A stretch of DNA of 64,000 nucleotides. Source: Halobacillus faecis. Lineage in GTDB: Bacteria > Bacillota > Bacilli > Bacillales > Halobacillaceae. A program made the position numbers and the translations under genes. The stretch is from assembly GCF_007991335.1 (NCBI RefSeq), contig NZ_BJYD01000017.1, forward strand, positions 186,001 through 250,000. Reading direction: 5' to 3'. The notes under the pieces were generated by a model, which saw only the letters and a list, made by a program, of their open reading frames with translations, did no database searches and was not told the DNA's origin. Shown here in pieces: positions 52,358-60,893 of this stretch (position 1 is its first letter; each line of letters opens with the position of its first letter).

Positions 52358-53619
52358 GTGTTCACCTCGAATTGTTGTTTCGTCAGCTGTTCCTCATTCA
52401 ACACGTTGACAACGACACCCTGACTTTTCATCTGCTTCACCGCTTGATGGTCCTGGAACGACATTTGTCCATGAGGACGCACATAGAAAAAGACGACACG
52501 CTTACTCCTTTTTGCGAGTTTACTAATGGCAACCTGGATATCCTTATCCAAATGATGACTGACGATCATGAGCATCACACCACTAGGGATCAAGGACTTT
52601 TCGCGTTCCATCTGTTGCGCAAAAGGAATACGCCCGACAGGACGGATCTTTGCTAAATGACCTTGCATTTGCTGTTGATGGGCGTGATCCTGGTGAAAAG
52701 GAAAATATTTACGACCATCACCAAGAGACATGAAAGACAAGGGGGACGATTTCTTATGAAACTCCCTCATCAAAGAAGCCGTGAATTCCACAGCTCCTTC
52801 AAAACTCAATTCATTCATAGTCGGATGATAGACCCCATTCAGGATCAGCATCATGTCGACGCTTTTTTCCTGTTCGAATTCTTTCGTCATCATCTCGTTC
52901 TTCTTGGCTGTTGTTTTCCAGTCCACCCAGGCAAAGCGATCACCAGGCATGTATTCACGGACACCTGTTACCATGTTCGTGTTCTTTTCATTCAGCTTGA
53001 AAGAAGGGCTCGCCCCCTGTTCAAAACTGTACACCCTGTCCTTCATTTTCACAGGTCGGACATAAGGAAAAACAAGCAATTTGCTTTCTTGGTGATACAC
53101 ATGCTCTTTTTTCACAAAGCCAAAGAAATCACCTGTTTTGATCCGGAGTGCCTTCAGCTTATGGTCTCCGCGTGGGACCTTTTCAAGTTGATAACGGTAA
53201 GTAATGGTTTTACTGAACCAAGGAAAAACGACCTTTTTCACTTGACGAGGTTCAAAAAAGTGATCCGTTTTATCCATATCTTTGTATTTATCCAAGTGCT
53301 CGTCGACTTTCTTCAGCGATTCCGGTAAGTGTTCTTCGATAATACAATAATAGATCGGAAAAGGAACTTTCCTTTTCAACTTCACTTCGACGTCGATGGT
53401 TTCACTTCCCATAGCCATCCGTTTGGAAAGATTCCGTTCGATTTTCCAATTATGAACCGGATAGATGAGGACGGCTGCCATATATAGGAGAAACGGCAAA
53501 AAGGCATAAAAGAGAAACCAACTGACAAAACCGCCCTGAAACATGGCGTAGGAAAAGAGGATAGCGAAAAGGATCGCTACGACAAGGCTTCTAGCGATGA
53601 TTCCAAGTTTCCGTCTCAT
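52354..53619 (-). CDS. yeaD: DUF58 family protein (YeaD)
   Basis: A 421-residue protein with two N-terminal helices (about 10-30 and 34-53) and the DUF58 core with GDRFAWVDWKTTAKKNEMMTKEF near 229-251, followed by a von Willebrand A-like fold. DUF58 proteins are partners of MoxR ATPases and are thought to help protein or complex assembly. Overlaps with moxR and yebA by four bases at both ends indicate strict co-translation. Confidence 0.9.
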   Translation of the reverse strand: MRRKLGIIARSLVVAILFAILFSYAMFQGGFVSWFLFYAFLPFLLYMAAVLIYPVHNWKIERNLSKRMAMGSETIDVEVKLKRKVPFPIYYCIIEEHLPESLKKVDEHLDKYKDMDKTDHFFEPRQVKKVVFPWFSKTITYRYQLEKVPRGDHKLKALRIKTGDFFGFVKKEHVYHQESKLLVFPYVRPVKMKDRVYSFEQGASPSFKLNEKNTNMVTGVREYMPGDRFAWVDWKTTAKKNEMMTKEFEQEKSVDMMLILNGVYHPTMNELSFEGAVEFTASLMREFHKKSSPLSFMSLGDGRKYFPFHQDHAHQQQMQGHLAKIRPVGRIPFAQQMEREKSLIPSGVMLMIVSHHLDKDIQVAISKLAKRSKRVVFFYVRPHGQMSFQDHQAVKQMKSQGVVVNVLNEEQLTKQQFEVNT

Positions 53620-54581
53620 TCACTGATGTTCCTCTTCACTGGAATGGACGTAGAAGATAGCAGACTGTCTATGATCGACTCAGCCGTCTGTCCTTCAAAC
53701 CGTGCTTCAGAAGTAAGGATCATACGGTGAGAGAGGACATACGGAGCCATGAATTGAACATCATCAGGCACAACATAGTCGCGGTCGTGAATGAATGCAT
53801 AAGCCTTGGCCGCTTTCATGAGGGCAATGGATCCACGAGGGCTGACCCCAAGGTAAACGCCGTCATGAGTCCTTGTCCCTGTCACAAGATCGATGATATA
53901 GCGGTTGACCGTACGATCGACATAAACATCCAACACTTCTTTCTGCAAACCAACGAGCTCTTCCCTTGTGAGCACAGCGGATATGCCTTCGATCGGGTGG
54001 CCGTTTGATGTTCTAGAAAGCATCTCCATTTCCTGCTTCGCTGTAGGGTATCCCATCTTCATTTTAATAAGGAAACGGTCGAGCTGGGCTTCCGGCAATG
54101 GATAAGTCCCTTCATACTCAATCGGGTTTTGCGTTGCCATGACGAAAAATGGATCACTGAGTGGAACCGTATTCCCATCCACCGTAATACTCGTCTCTTC
54201 CATCCCTTCCAATAAAGCAGACTGGGTCTTCGGGGATGTACGGTTGATCTCATCTGCTAAGACGATATTTCCGAGGATCGGACCAGGTCTAAATTCGAAT
54301 TCCATACTTTTCGGATTATATATCGATACACCCGTCACATCAGAAGGTAGCAGATCTGGCGTGAACTGGATGCGTTTAAAGTCACAATCCAGAGATTTAG
54401 CCAGCGTTTTCACAAGCATCGTCTTCCCGACACCCGGAACATCCTCTAAAAGGACGTGCCCTTTCGCAAGTAAGGCGACAAGGCTCAACATCGCTGCTTC
54501 TTCCTTCCCGATCATGACCTTCCTCATATTTTTAAGTACTTCCGATATTTTCGGTTGATACAAAAATGTCTGCTGAGTCAT
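53616..54581 (-). CDS. yeaC: MoxR-family AAA+ ATPase (YeaC)
   Basis: A 321-residue AAA+ chaperone-like ATPase. Walker A DVPGVGKTMLV is near 48-58, Walker B VLADEINRTSPKTQ near 113-126, sensor-1 in MATQNPIEYEGTYPLPEAQLDRF, and an arginine finger and lid follow. MoxR proteins act with DUF58 proteins to mature protein complexes, usually with VWA partners. First gene of the operon. Confidence 0.93.
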   Translation of the reverse strand: MTQQTFLYQPKISEVLKNMRKVMIGKEEAAMLSLVALLAKGHVLLEDVPGVGKTMLVKTLAKSLDCDFKRIQFTPDLLPSDVTGVSIYNPKSMEFEFRPGPILGNIVLADEINRTSPKTQSALLEGMEETSITVDGNTVPLSDPFFVMATQNPIEYEGTYPLPEAQLDRFLIKMKMGYPTAKQEMEMLSRTSNGHPIEGISAVLTREELVGLQKEVLDVYVDRTVNRYIIDLVTGTRTHDGVYLGVSPRGSIALMKAAKAYAFIHDRDYVVPDDVQFMAPYVLSHRMILTSEARFEGQTAESIIDSLLSSTSIPVKRNISE

Positions 54582-54639
54582 TTGGTGTACCCCTTTCTCC
54601 CTAAAATACTATTTTTTCTGAAAAATCAAGCTCCTTTTA

Positions 54640-54668
54640 ACTATACTATAACGCACGGGCATGAACAA
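54640..54668 (-). promoter_or_regulatory. Promoter of the moxR-DUF58-yebA operon
   Basis: Minus-strand TTGTTC (54668-54663), 17-bp spacer, TATAGT (54645-54640). Confidence 0.45.
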
Positions 54669-54832
54669 AGGTTGCGAACCATTGGATATTAAAGGAAATC
54701 GCGCCGTAACAGGTCTCATCCATTATAAAAAAATTTGTCGATAGAAGAAGAATAAAATTCTTAAGAGTCCTTCTGATTTTTCAAAAAATGGTTAACTTCC
54801 ATGACTTTTTGTGGTATCTTGAATTTGAGCCA

Positions 54833-54918
54833 TCTTAATTAAAGATAAAAGAATTCAAAGAGACGAAAGTTTGTATAGGTATAGGTGGCGGGAGCCTCAG
54901 CGTTGAGCTGAGGCTTTT
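54833..54918 (+). ncRNA. Possible plus-strand small RNA
   Basis: A hairpin at 54894-54914 (GCCTCAGC with GCTGAGGC) with a TTTT tail has no gene upstream on the plus strand. A promoter-like TTAACT-N17-TATCTT precedes it near 54793-54822. The transcript would be about 90 nt. Both ends are modest matches. Confidence 0.3.
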
Positions 54919-54967
54919 CATATGTATGGACTTGTGAATGTACGAGCAGAAAGTCTGGCACCATCGA

Positions 54968-54998
54968 AATCTTTCCGGTGCCTGGCACCAGAAAGATT
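54968..54998 (-). terminator. Palindromic repeat, probable terminator of the two-component operon
   Basis: AATCTTTC-GGTGCC pairs with GGCACC-GAAAGATT (54968-54998), embedding the 13-mer repeat at 54977-54989. Only a weak T-run follows on the minus strand. Confidence 0.5.
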
Positions 54999-55067
54999 GG
55001 AAAGCGCAAACACCCTACTCCACTGAAAAATCCTCCTCCATCCAACAAAAAAAGCGCAAACTTCCGT

Positions 55068-56141
55068 CTACGCTCGCATCGGTAAGGTTATAGAAAAACA
55101 GTGCTTCCTGCCGTCTGTTTCCAATTGAATCAGCCCGCCATGGCGTTCAATAATCTGTTTACTAATTGAAAGTCCAAGCCCCGAACGGCCATCCGAACGG
55201 GAAGGATCGACGCGGTAAAAGCGATCAAATATTTGATCCTTTTCATCTAAAGGGATCGCCTTTCCCTCTCCTTTCACCTTAATTACATATTCTTCACCAT
55301 CCGGCCTTCCTACAACCTCCACTCCATTCACACCTTCGTGGTACTCAAGAGCATTTCTCAATAGATTCGTCAGAACCTGCTGGATGCCTTGTCTATTTAC
55401 TGGCACTTCTGCCTGTTCAACCTCACTCTTCAGTCCAATGCCTTTTTTCTCAAACTCCAAAGTGAACATTTGAATGACCTGAGTGATGACTTGGGTCATT
55501 TCCTCCAGGTTGACCTCCAGTGGTTGAGAGAGGGATGTCGTTGTCCAGGATTCCATGTCGTCCAGCCGGGAAAGCAGTTGAGAAACTCGGTCGGTTTCTT
55601 CTGCCAGGGAGCGGTAAATCGTCTGATCCCCAGAAATCACCCCTTTTTCAAGGGCCTCCAAATATCCTTGCAAATTGGATAAGGGGGTCCGCAGCTCATG
55701 AGATAAATCACGGAGCATTTGGTGGCGGGAACGCTCCTGTTGCTGCAACCGGTGGTTCATTCGATTGAAGTGATCCACAAGTTCTCCTATTTCATCATTG
55801 GTATGGACGCTCAACCTGCCTGGATAAGTTCCTGTTTTCATTGTTTCCATGGCCGAGGTCAGCTCTTTGATAGGTACAAGCACTTTCCTTGTCACCGTAG
55901 AATATAAAAAAGCCCCCATCACAATGACCACTCCTCCAATTCCCCATGCGTAAAGGAGCAGAGAGTTGTTGAAAGTCAGCTGGGCTTCACGCTCAACACC
56001 TGTAAGATCAGCAGCGAGAAAACAGGCCGTCTGATAAAGCGTCATTCCTGTAACGATGACAACTCCGATGAGAAGAGCAATGTTTACGATTGTCATCTTC
56101 ACCCAAAGTTTTGGCGGCAGGAGCCGTTCAATGAGTCGCAT
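55068..56141 (-). CDS. Membrane sensor histidine kinase
   Basis: A 357-residue kinase: helix 1 near 16-37, a short outside loop of about 20 residues, helix 2 near 63-82, a HAMP linker (KVLVPIKELTSAME onward), the phosphoacceptor His148 in DLSHELRTPLSNLQGYLEA, and the ATPase domain with the N box TNLLRNALEYHE, and GRSGLGLSISKQI. The short loop suggests sensing in the membrane or through a partner. It overlaps the response regulator by 14 bases. Stimulus unknown; the downstream position relative to thiol-redox genes hints at redox or envelope stress. Confidence 0.92.
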   Translation of the reverse strand: MRLIERLLPPKLWVKMTIVNIALLIGVVIVTGMTLYQTACFLAADLTGVEREAQLTFNNSLLLYAWGIGGVVIVMGAFLYSTVTRKVLVPIKELTSAMETMKTGTYPGRLSVHTNDEIGELVDHFNRMNHRLQQQERSRHQMLRDLSHELRTPLSNLQGYLEALEKGVISGDQTIYRSLAEETDRVSQLLSRLDDMESWTTTSLSQPLEVNLEEMTQVITQVIQMFTLEFEKKGIGLKSEVEQAEVPVNRQGIQQVLTNLLRNALEYHEGVNGVEVVGRPDGEEYVIKVKGEGKAIPLDEKDQIFDRFYRVDPSRSDGRSGLGLSISKQIIERHGGLIQLETDGRKHCFSITLPMRA

Positions 56142-56811
56142 ATTTATACCCCATTCCTCTTACCGTCACAATCCTCTTCGGAACAGAGGCATCCGTTTCT
56201 ATTTTTCGACGGAGCTTTTTAATGTGCGCATCAATGGTACGGGCCATAATGTCTGCTTCTCCGTGCGGATGGATTTGCTCAAGCAGCTGCTCTCTCGTAA
56301 ACACTTGATCTTTGTGGTCCATCATAAAATAAAGCAGATTGAACTCGTAGTGCGTCAACTCCAACTGTTCACCGTCCAACCATACCTCCCCTTTCCGCGG
56401 CTTCACTTCAAGGCCTTCATGGGAAAGCTTTTGACACACATGACCTGTCCTCCGTAAGACCGCTTCCACATGCGCCATCAACTCTTCCGGGCTGAACGGT
56501 TTTGTCATATAATCATCAGCTCCGAGGCGCAGTCCTGAAATCCGGTCTTCCGTCGTTCCCTTTGCAGACAGCATAATCACACCGGGAGAGTCTTTGCTTT
56601 CTTCCTTTACAAAGCGGCATAATTCCTCCCCGCTCCATTTAGGCAGCATTAAATCAAGGATCAGCAGGCAGGGGCGATGTAGAAGAAAGAACTGCTTCCC
56701 TTCTTCTCCGTCAAAAGCCTGTTTCACGCTGTACCCTTCGTTCACTAAGTAAATGCTTATGAGATTTGAAATCTTACGGTCATCTTCAACGATCAGTACT
56801 TCCGGTTTCAT
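56128..56811 (-). CDS. OmpR/PhoB-family response regulator
   Basis: A 227-residue regulator. The receiver domain has the acidic pocket EDD (9-11), phosphoacceptor Asp53 in LILDLMLP, and the Lys in YMTKPFSPEELMAH. The C-terminal winged helix (about 130-225) includes LTHYEFNLLYFMM and the recognition segment RTIDAHIKKLRRKI. It pairs with the overlapping histidine kinase gene. Ten bp upstream ends the TlpA-like gene, so all may be one operon. Confidence 0.93.
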   Translation of the reverse strand: MKPEVLIVEDDRKISNLISIYLVNEGYSVKQAFDGEEGKQFFLLHRPCLLILDLMLPKWSGEELCRFVKEESKDSPGVIMLSAKGTTEDRISGLRLGADDYMTKPFSPEELMAHVEAVLRRTGHVCQKLSHEGLEVKPRKGEVWLDGEQLELTHYEFNLLYFMMDHKDQVFTREQLLEQIHPHGEADIMARTIDAHIKKLRRKIETDASVPKRIVTVRGMGYKYATH

Positions 56812-56821
56812 GTAACCACCC

Positions 56822-57385
56822 TTACATTTCTTCCATCCTTTGTACCATCATATCGTAATTCATCGCCCCCAGCATAACAGAACTGATCTTCCCTTCTTCA
56901 TCTACAAAAATAGAAGTAGGTACGGGATTGACTTCATATTGGTTGGCAACAGACACGTCTTGATCAAGCAAGACAGGAAACGTCAACCCAAACTCATTCA
57001 CGAAGTCCTGGACTCCTTGTACGCTTGCTTCCGTATCTGTTAAATTGACGGCTAATACTTGGATGTCTTCATTCTGAGAGAACTCCTGCATATCCGGCAT
57101 TTCAGCCCGGCATGGCGGGCACCACGTGGCCCAGAAGTTGATCATTACCTTCTCTCCACGATAATCTGACAAAGAAACCTCTTCATCATTAAGGGTCTGC
57201 AGGGTGAAATCCGGCGCTTGCTGTCCTTTTTCCAAACCAATGTCGACTTCTTCCGTGGCCGGCCCTTCAGCGACCATCTTCTCTCCTTCAGCAACTGGAT
57301 CCTGGGTTTCTCCTTCATATACAAAATCATAAACAGCCCAGACAAATAAGGCGGTTACAATAACAATGAGGCCCCATTTCTTCAT
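56822..57385 (-). CDS. TlpA/ResA-like thiol-disulfide oxidoreductase
   Basis: A 187-residue membrane-anchored thioredoxin-fold protein. One N-terminal helix (about 4-22) anchors it outside the membrane; the redox motif is CPPC at 89-92 in FWATWCPPCRAEM; the cis-Pro loop is NPVPTSIFVD. ResA-type proteins reduce apocytochrome c or other exported thiols. It lies 18 bp downstream of ccdA, which would feed it electrons. The CPPC in place of the more usual ResA CEPC leaves the target open. Confidence 0.9.
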   Translation of the reverse strand: MKKWGLIVIVTALFVWAVYDFVYEGETQDPVAEGEKMVAEGPATEEVDIGLEKGQQAPDFTLQTLNDEEVSLSDYRGEKVMINFWATWCPPCRAEMPDMQEFSQNEDIQVLAVNLTDTEASVQGVQDFVNEFGLTFPVLLDQDVSVANQYEVNPVPTSIFVDEEGKISSVMLGAMNYDMMVQRMEEM

Positions 57386-57403
57386 TCAATCCCTTCCTTT
57401 CGA

Positions 57404-58153
57404 TTAAAAAATCATTCCTAGATTGGCAAACCACGTATCCTGGACTAAATTCAACAGCAACGTTGAAATCCTCGTCATATACCCGGTATAGAGAAACGCA
57501 CCGGCTAAAACCATCGCAACTCCGCCGATTTTCATAATCTGCTCACTATATTTCAAGATTACTCGTGTGGATCCTATGAAAAAGGAGAAGACGAGAAACG
57601 GCAGGGCAAAACCGATAACGTAAACGACGGTGTACAAGATTCCCTGTGTAGGATTGCTTGCTGACAGCAGAAGAATGGAGGCAAAAATCGGCCCGATGCA
57701 AGGCGTCCACCCTGTTGCAAACCCCATACCTGCAAAAAAAGTTCCCGCCAGGCTCAGCGACGTTTTCGGTTTCGTCTGCACCCTTTTCGTTTTCATAAAC
57801 CAGCCGACCTTCAACCAACCGGCAACGAACAGTCCCATCAATATAATGAAAACTCCTGCGAGCCGCTGCAGCAACAGGCCTGAGCTTCCGGTTAAAATAT
57901 TTTGTACAGCACTCCCTACATAAGAAGCGCCAATCCCTAAACTGATAAATATCGAAGACACGCCTAGAAGAAAGAGGATCGAATGTGTGAGTAACCTCTT
58001 TTTCACGTGAAGACTACGATTCTCTTTCATTTCTTTCACACTCATCCCGGTGATATAAGATAAATAGGCCGGGAACAAGGGCAGGGTGCACGGTGATAGA
58101 AAAGAAATGATCCCTGCGCCGAGTGCAAGCCAAAGCGTTACATCAGCCCCCAT
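57404..58153 (-). CDS. ccdA: CcdA-type thiol-electron transporter
   Basis: A 249-residue protein of six helices, related to the core of DsbD. The two redox cysteines are Cys22 in SFLSPCTLPLFPAYLSYITG (split over helix 1) and Cys152 in ATGWTPCIGPIF (helix 4). It carries reducing power from cytoplasmic thioredoxin to outside thioredoxins such as the neighbouring TlpA-like protein. The start overlaps the end of the next membrane gene by 11 bases. Confidence 0.93.
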   Translation of the reverse strand: MGADVTLWLALGAGIISFLSPCTLPLFPAYLSYITGMSVKEMKENRSLHVKKRLLTHSILFLLGVSSIFISLGIGASYVGSAVQNILTGSSGLLLQRLAGVFIILMGLFVAGWLKVGWFMKTKRVQTKPKTSLSLAGTFFAGMGFATGWTPCIGPIFASILLLSASNPTQGILYTVVYVIGFALPFLVFSFFIGSTRVILKYSEQIMKIGGVAMVLAGAFLYTGYMTRISTLLLNLVQDTWFANLGMIF

Positions 58154-58745
58154 GATTCTTACCTCCTTTTTTCACTAAAACCAATACTAAACTCATTAAA
58201 GCGATCACAAGATAAAATACAAGATCCATCCGATACCCCATCAGGTCAGGAGCTCGATAAAGCCCCGCTGCGAGCACAGCCCCACTGAATGCAAAAAACA
58301 CACTCCATAGACGCTGCTTATGTAAAACAACCATGACAAAGAAGCTGAAAGCGAAGATGACATCAACAAGATGTCCTTGATCCAACACGAGCCTCTCTAA
58401 TAAGGAAAAGCTCACCATACTACTTGCCATCATGAGGAAATAAGCCTGCACATAAGGCTTATGGACATGACGTTTCCGCCACTCCCACAAGACTGTAGCT
58501 ATGGAAGCGATATAAAATTCAGCCGTTCCACTTGGATAAGCGAGTACCGAAAGGGGATAGTCTAATAAAAGCTCCCATTGTGTCAAACCTTTTGCTCCTA
58601 TAAAAAACAGAAGCCAAGTGGTGAGGATCGATGCATAGTGATCCATCGGTATCTTCTTTTCCTGTTGTGAAGAAAGAACCCAAAATACAGCCAGCCCCAA
58701 AAGCAATGCGATGACCCTGATGACCAGCAGTGGTTGCAAAATCAT
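58143..58745 (-). CDS. Membrane protein of unknown function, first gene of the redox operon
   Basis: A 200-residue protein with about six helices and few charged loops. The ATG at 58745 has a GAGGG site 6 bp away; the frame is open nine codons more. The phrase LDYPLSVLAYPSGTAEFYIAS between helices resembles nothing I can name. It precedes ccdA with an 11-base overlap, so it probably works with the disulfide-reduction genes, perhaps as a partner or a quinone-linked protein; this is inference only. Confidence 0.7.
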   Translation of the reverse strand: MILQPLLVIRVIALLLGLAVFWVLSSQQEKKIPMDHYASILTTWLLFFIGAKGLTQWELLLDYPLSVLAYPSGTAEFYIASIATVLWEWRKRHVHKPYVQAYFLMMASSMVSFSLLERLVLDQGHLVDVIFAFSFFVMVVLHKQRLWSVFFAFSGAVLAAGLYRAPDLMGYRMDLVFYLVIALMSLVLVLVKKGGKNHGG

Positions 58746-58913
58746 ATCAAACCCTCTTTTCCTTCTGTCCATCCTAAATCACTTGTGTGAAAATATCATG
58801 AAAGAACAGTTTTTCATAATCATTTTCCCATAATAAAAGAAGCCTCTGGACTTCAAGAGCCCCGGCCTCCACAATCTTACACTATTATTCTCCCTGTTGG
58901 TTCTTTCATTATT

Positions 58914-59600
58914 TCAGCCATTCTCAATAAAAGAGAGGACATCTGTCATAGAAAATGCACCATTACGGGGGTGAAGTTGTTCGAAAACTTCTTTCATGAA
59001 CGTAAAGTCTTCTAAATGATCCAAGGACCAATCATGATGACTGAGGTTATGATTTTGGACAATCTCCCCAATAGCTGACTCCCCTACTCTTTTCACGATA
59101 AACGGGGTGACCTGTTCAAAATCAAGAGACGAGCTTGCATTCATGTAGGCATCTTTCAACACTTCATAAGTAAAGACTTCGATATCCATTCCTTTTGGAT
59201 AAGTCCTGTGAAGAGTATTGGAAGCATACAAGCAATTCGGGTAACACTGAAGAAACATTCCAATCGCTTGATCAACGATGGCAGGATCTATAAGAGGGCC
59301 TGTTGCAGACAACCGAACAATCACATCCCCGTTATATTTTCGACCCGTTTCATAAAATCGGCCAAGCACATCTTTTTCTGAACCACGGAACGTCTCGACA
59401 TGTACCTGCTGGCACAACTGAACAATTGGATCATCGGTTTCCTTCGTCGATGTGCTGACTATGAGTTGATCAATCCTCTTAGAACGCCTCACTCTTTCTA
59501 TTAAGTAGGCGAGAAGCGGTCTCCCACCCACCTTGTTTATGGTCAGTCCCGGACAATCGGTTTCATTCATCCCCGCCTGTAGAATCGCTAAAACCTTCAT
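58914..59600 (-). CDS. SpsF/CMP-sugar cytidylyltransferase-like protein with altered motifs
   Basis: A 228-residue protein with the nucleotidyltransferase (Rossmann-like) fold of the SpsF/NeuA group. The start ILQAGMNETDCPGLTINKVGGRPLLAYLIERVRR aligns with the family P-loop QARMxSxRLPGKxL, but Arg is Gly and the STRLPGK part is ETDCPGL. The GDCPLIDP motif is ATGPLIDP. The later DWSLDHLEDFTFM agrees with the W-x-VD motif. Family members activate sugars for surface polysaccharide. With these key positions changed, activity may be lost or altered. Single gene, with no polysaccharide genes nearby. Confidence 0.75.
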   Translation of the reverse strand: MKVLAILQAGMNETDCPGLTINKVGGRPLLAYLIERVRRSKRIDQLIVSTSTKETDDPIVQLCQQVHVETFRGSEKDVLGRFYETGRKYNGDVIVRLSATGPLIDPAIVDQAIGMFLQCYPNCLYASNTLHRTYPKGMDIEVFTYEVLKDAYMNASSSLDFEQVTPFIVKRVGESAIGEIVQNHNLSHHDWSLDHLEDFTFMKEVFEQLHPRNGAFSMTDVLSFIENG

Positions 59601-59660
59601 TTTCTCCCCCCTACTATAATCATCTTATGATAAAAAGAGGAGCATCATTAATCACAAAAG

Positions 59661-59691
59661 AGCCAAGGTGCGATCCTGCGTCACCTTGGCT
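59661..59691 (-). terminator. Terminator after the dioxygenase gene
   Basis: AGCCAAGGTG pairs with CACCTTGGCT (10 bp); the minus-strand tail is CTTTTG. Confidence 0.75.
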
Positions 59692-59698
59692 TTCTTTA

Positions 59699-60682
59699 TC
59701 ATTCGTATTCTTTTTCTATATTCTTCGTACTTCGAACCGTATCGATCGGTCGAACATAATTTTCAATCTCTTCACGCTTTGGCTCAAGCTTCGGTGGAAG
59801 TGACAACTTTTCCCCAAGGGTTTCATAGGGTTCATCCCCCATGAATCCTGGTCCGTCCGTTGCCCACTCAAACAAAATCTGTGGGGAAACTTTGGCGTAT
59901 AAGGAACCGAAATAATGACGATTGACAAAGCCTGAGTTCCTTAAGCCAAATTTTGATAACCGCTGGATCCATTCATCCAATGCATCCTTGTCTTCCACAC
60001 GGAAAGCAGCATGGTGGACGGTTCCATATCCTTGGCGTGCCGGAGGGAGAATGGAGTTATATTCCACAATGACAGAACCCCCATTGCCACCTTCCCCCAC
60101 TTCGAACAAGGTGAACGCTCCTTCTTCATCGACTTCCCTGAAATTCATGACCTTCTCAAGCATTTCCTTGAAGTATTCCTTATTGTCTACTCTCACGTAT
60201 AAGGGGCCAAGACCAGTAATGGCGTACTCCAATGGGACGGGACCTTTTTGCCATGGGGTCCCCGGTGCTACTCCATCATCGTTTTCATCCGATACCAACT
60301 CATAAGCTTGATCATCAAAATCGACGAAAGGAAGCACTTTTTTGCCGAACCGTTTCTGAATTCCTTTGTGCTTCACTTCCAGGCGGTCGAAGCGTTTTAC
60401 CCAGTAGCCCAAGGCCTCATCACTTGGTACACGGAAAGACGTTTTAGCGATTTCATTCGTTCCATGGGACCCTTTTGGAATGCCTGGGAAATCGAAGAAC
60501 GTCATATCCGTACCAGGATTCCCCTCATCATCTGCGAAGAATAAGTGATACGTTTCGATATCATCCTGGTTGACTGTTTTTTTTACAAGACGCATGCCAA
60601 GGACATACGTGAAAAATTCATAATTCTTTTCTGCGCTGCTTGTTATGGCGGTTACATGGTGAATGCCTTTCAATTCATTCAT
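59699..60682 (-). CDS. Ring-cleaving dioxygenase, MhqO/MhqA type
   Basis: A 327-residue protein with two vicinal-oxygen-chelate (glyoxalase) domains, one at about 5-130 and one at about 150-290. Metal ligands probably include the His in GIHHVTAITSS, the His in GTVHHAAFRV and a Glu in FEWATDGPGF. It matches the quinone- and hydroquinone-responsive MhqO/MhqE group of Bacillus, which opens aromatic rings in quinone detoxification. The MhqR-like operator overlapping its promoter supports this. Monocistronic. Confidence 0.9.
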   Translation of the reverse strand: MNELKGIHHVTAITSSAEKNYEFFTYVLGMRLVKKTVNQDDIETYHLFFADDEGNPGTDMTFFDFPGIPKGSHGTNEIAKTSFRVPSDEALGYWVKRFDRLEVKHKGIQKRFGKKVLPFVDFDDQAYELVSDENDDGVAPGTPWQKGPVPLEYAITGLGPLYVRVDNKEYFKEMLEKVMNFREVDEEGAFTLFEVGEGGNGGSVIVEYNSILPPARQGYGTVHHAAFRVEDKDALDEWIQRLSKFGLRNSGFVNRHYFGSLYAKVSPQILFEWATDGPGFMGDEPYETLGEKLSLPPKLEPKREEIENYVRPIDTVRSTKNIEKEYE

Positions 60683-60719
60683 TCGATCGCCTCCTATTTA
60701 TCTAAAGCTTCTTCGTAAT

Positions 60720-60737
60720 TATCTCAGTTTCAAGATA
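60720..60737. promoter_or_regulatory. MhqR-like operator
   Basis: TATCTTGAAACTGAGATA (minus strand) agrees with the MhqR consensus tATCTcgaAaTCgAgATa at 15 of 18 positions. It immediately follows the -10 box, so a bound repressor would cover the start site. Confidence 0.65.
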
Positions 60738-60766
60738 AATATAATACATCTCCTTTCCCTTGTCAA
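60738..60766 (-). promoter_or_regulatory. SigA promoter of the dioxygenase gene
   Basis: Minus-strand TTGACA (60766-60761), 17-bp spacer, TATATT (60743-60738). Confidence 0.8.
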
Positions 60767-60893
60767 TTTATTGAGTTCATACAATACCCGTTCCGCTCAT
60801 ACCTTCTGTAAAGGGAAGCTCCCTTTTTCACCCGTCCACCTCTACTGATTTTTGGGGTGAATTCTACGTTTTAACAAAAGAAAAGGAGGTCGT

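Larger units (their letters stand above)
54582..55067. other. Intergenic region yeaC / histidine kinase
   Basis: About 485 bp with the moxR promoter (left), a plus-strand small RNA candidate (54833-54918) and a palindromic repeat that probably ends the kinase transcript (54968-54998). No protein gene seen. Confidence 0.5.
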
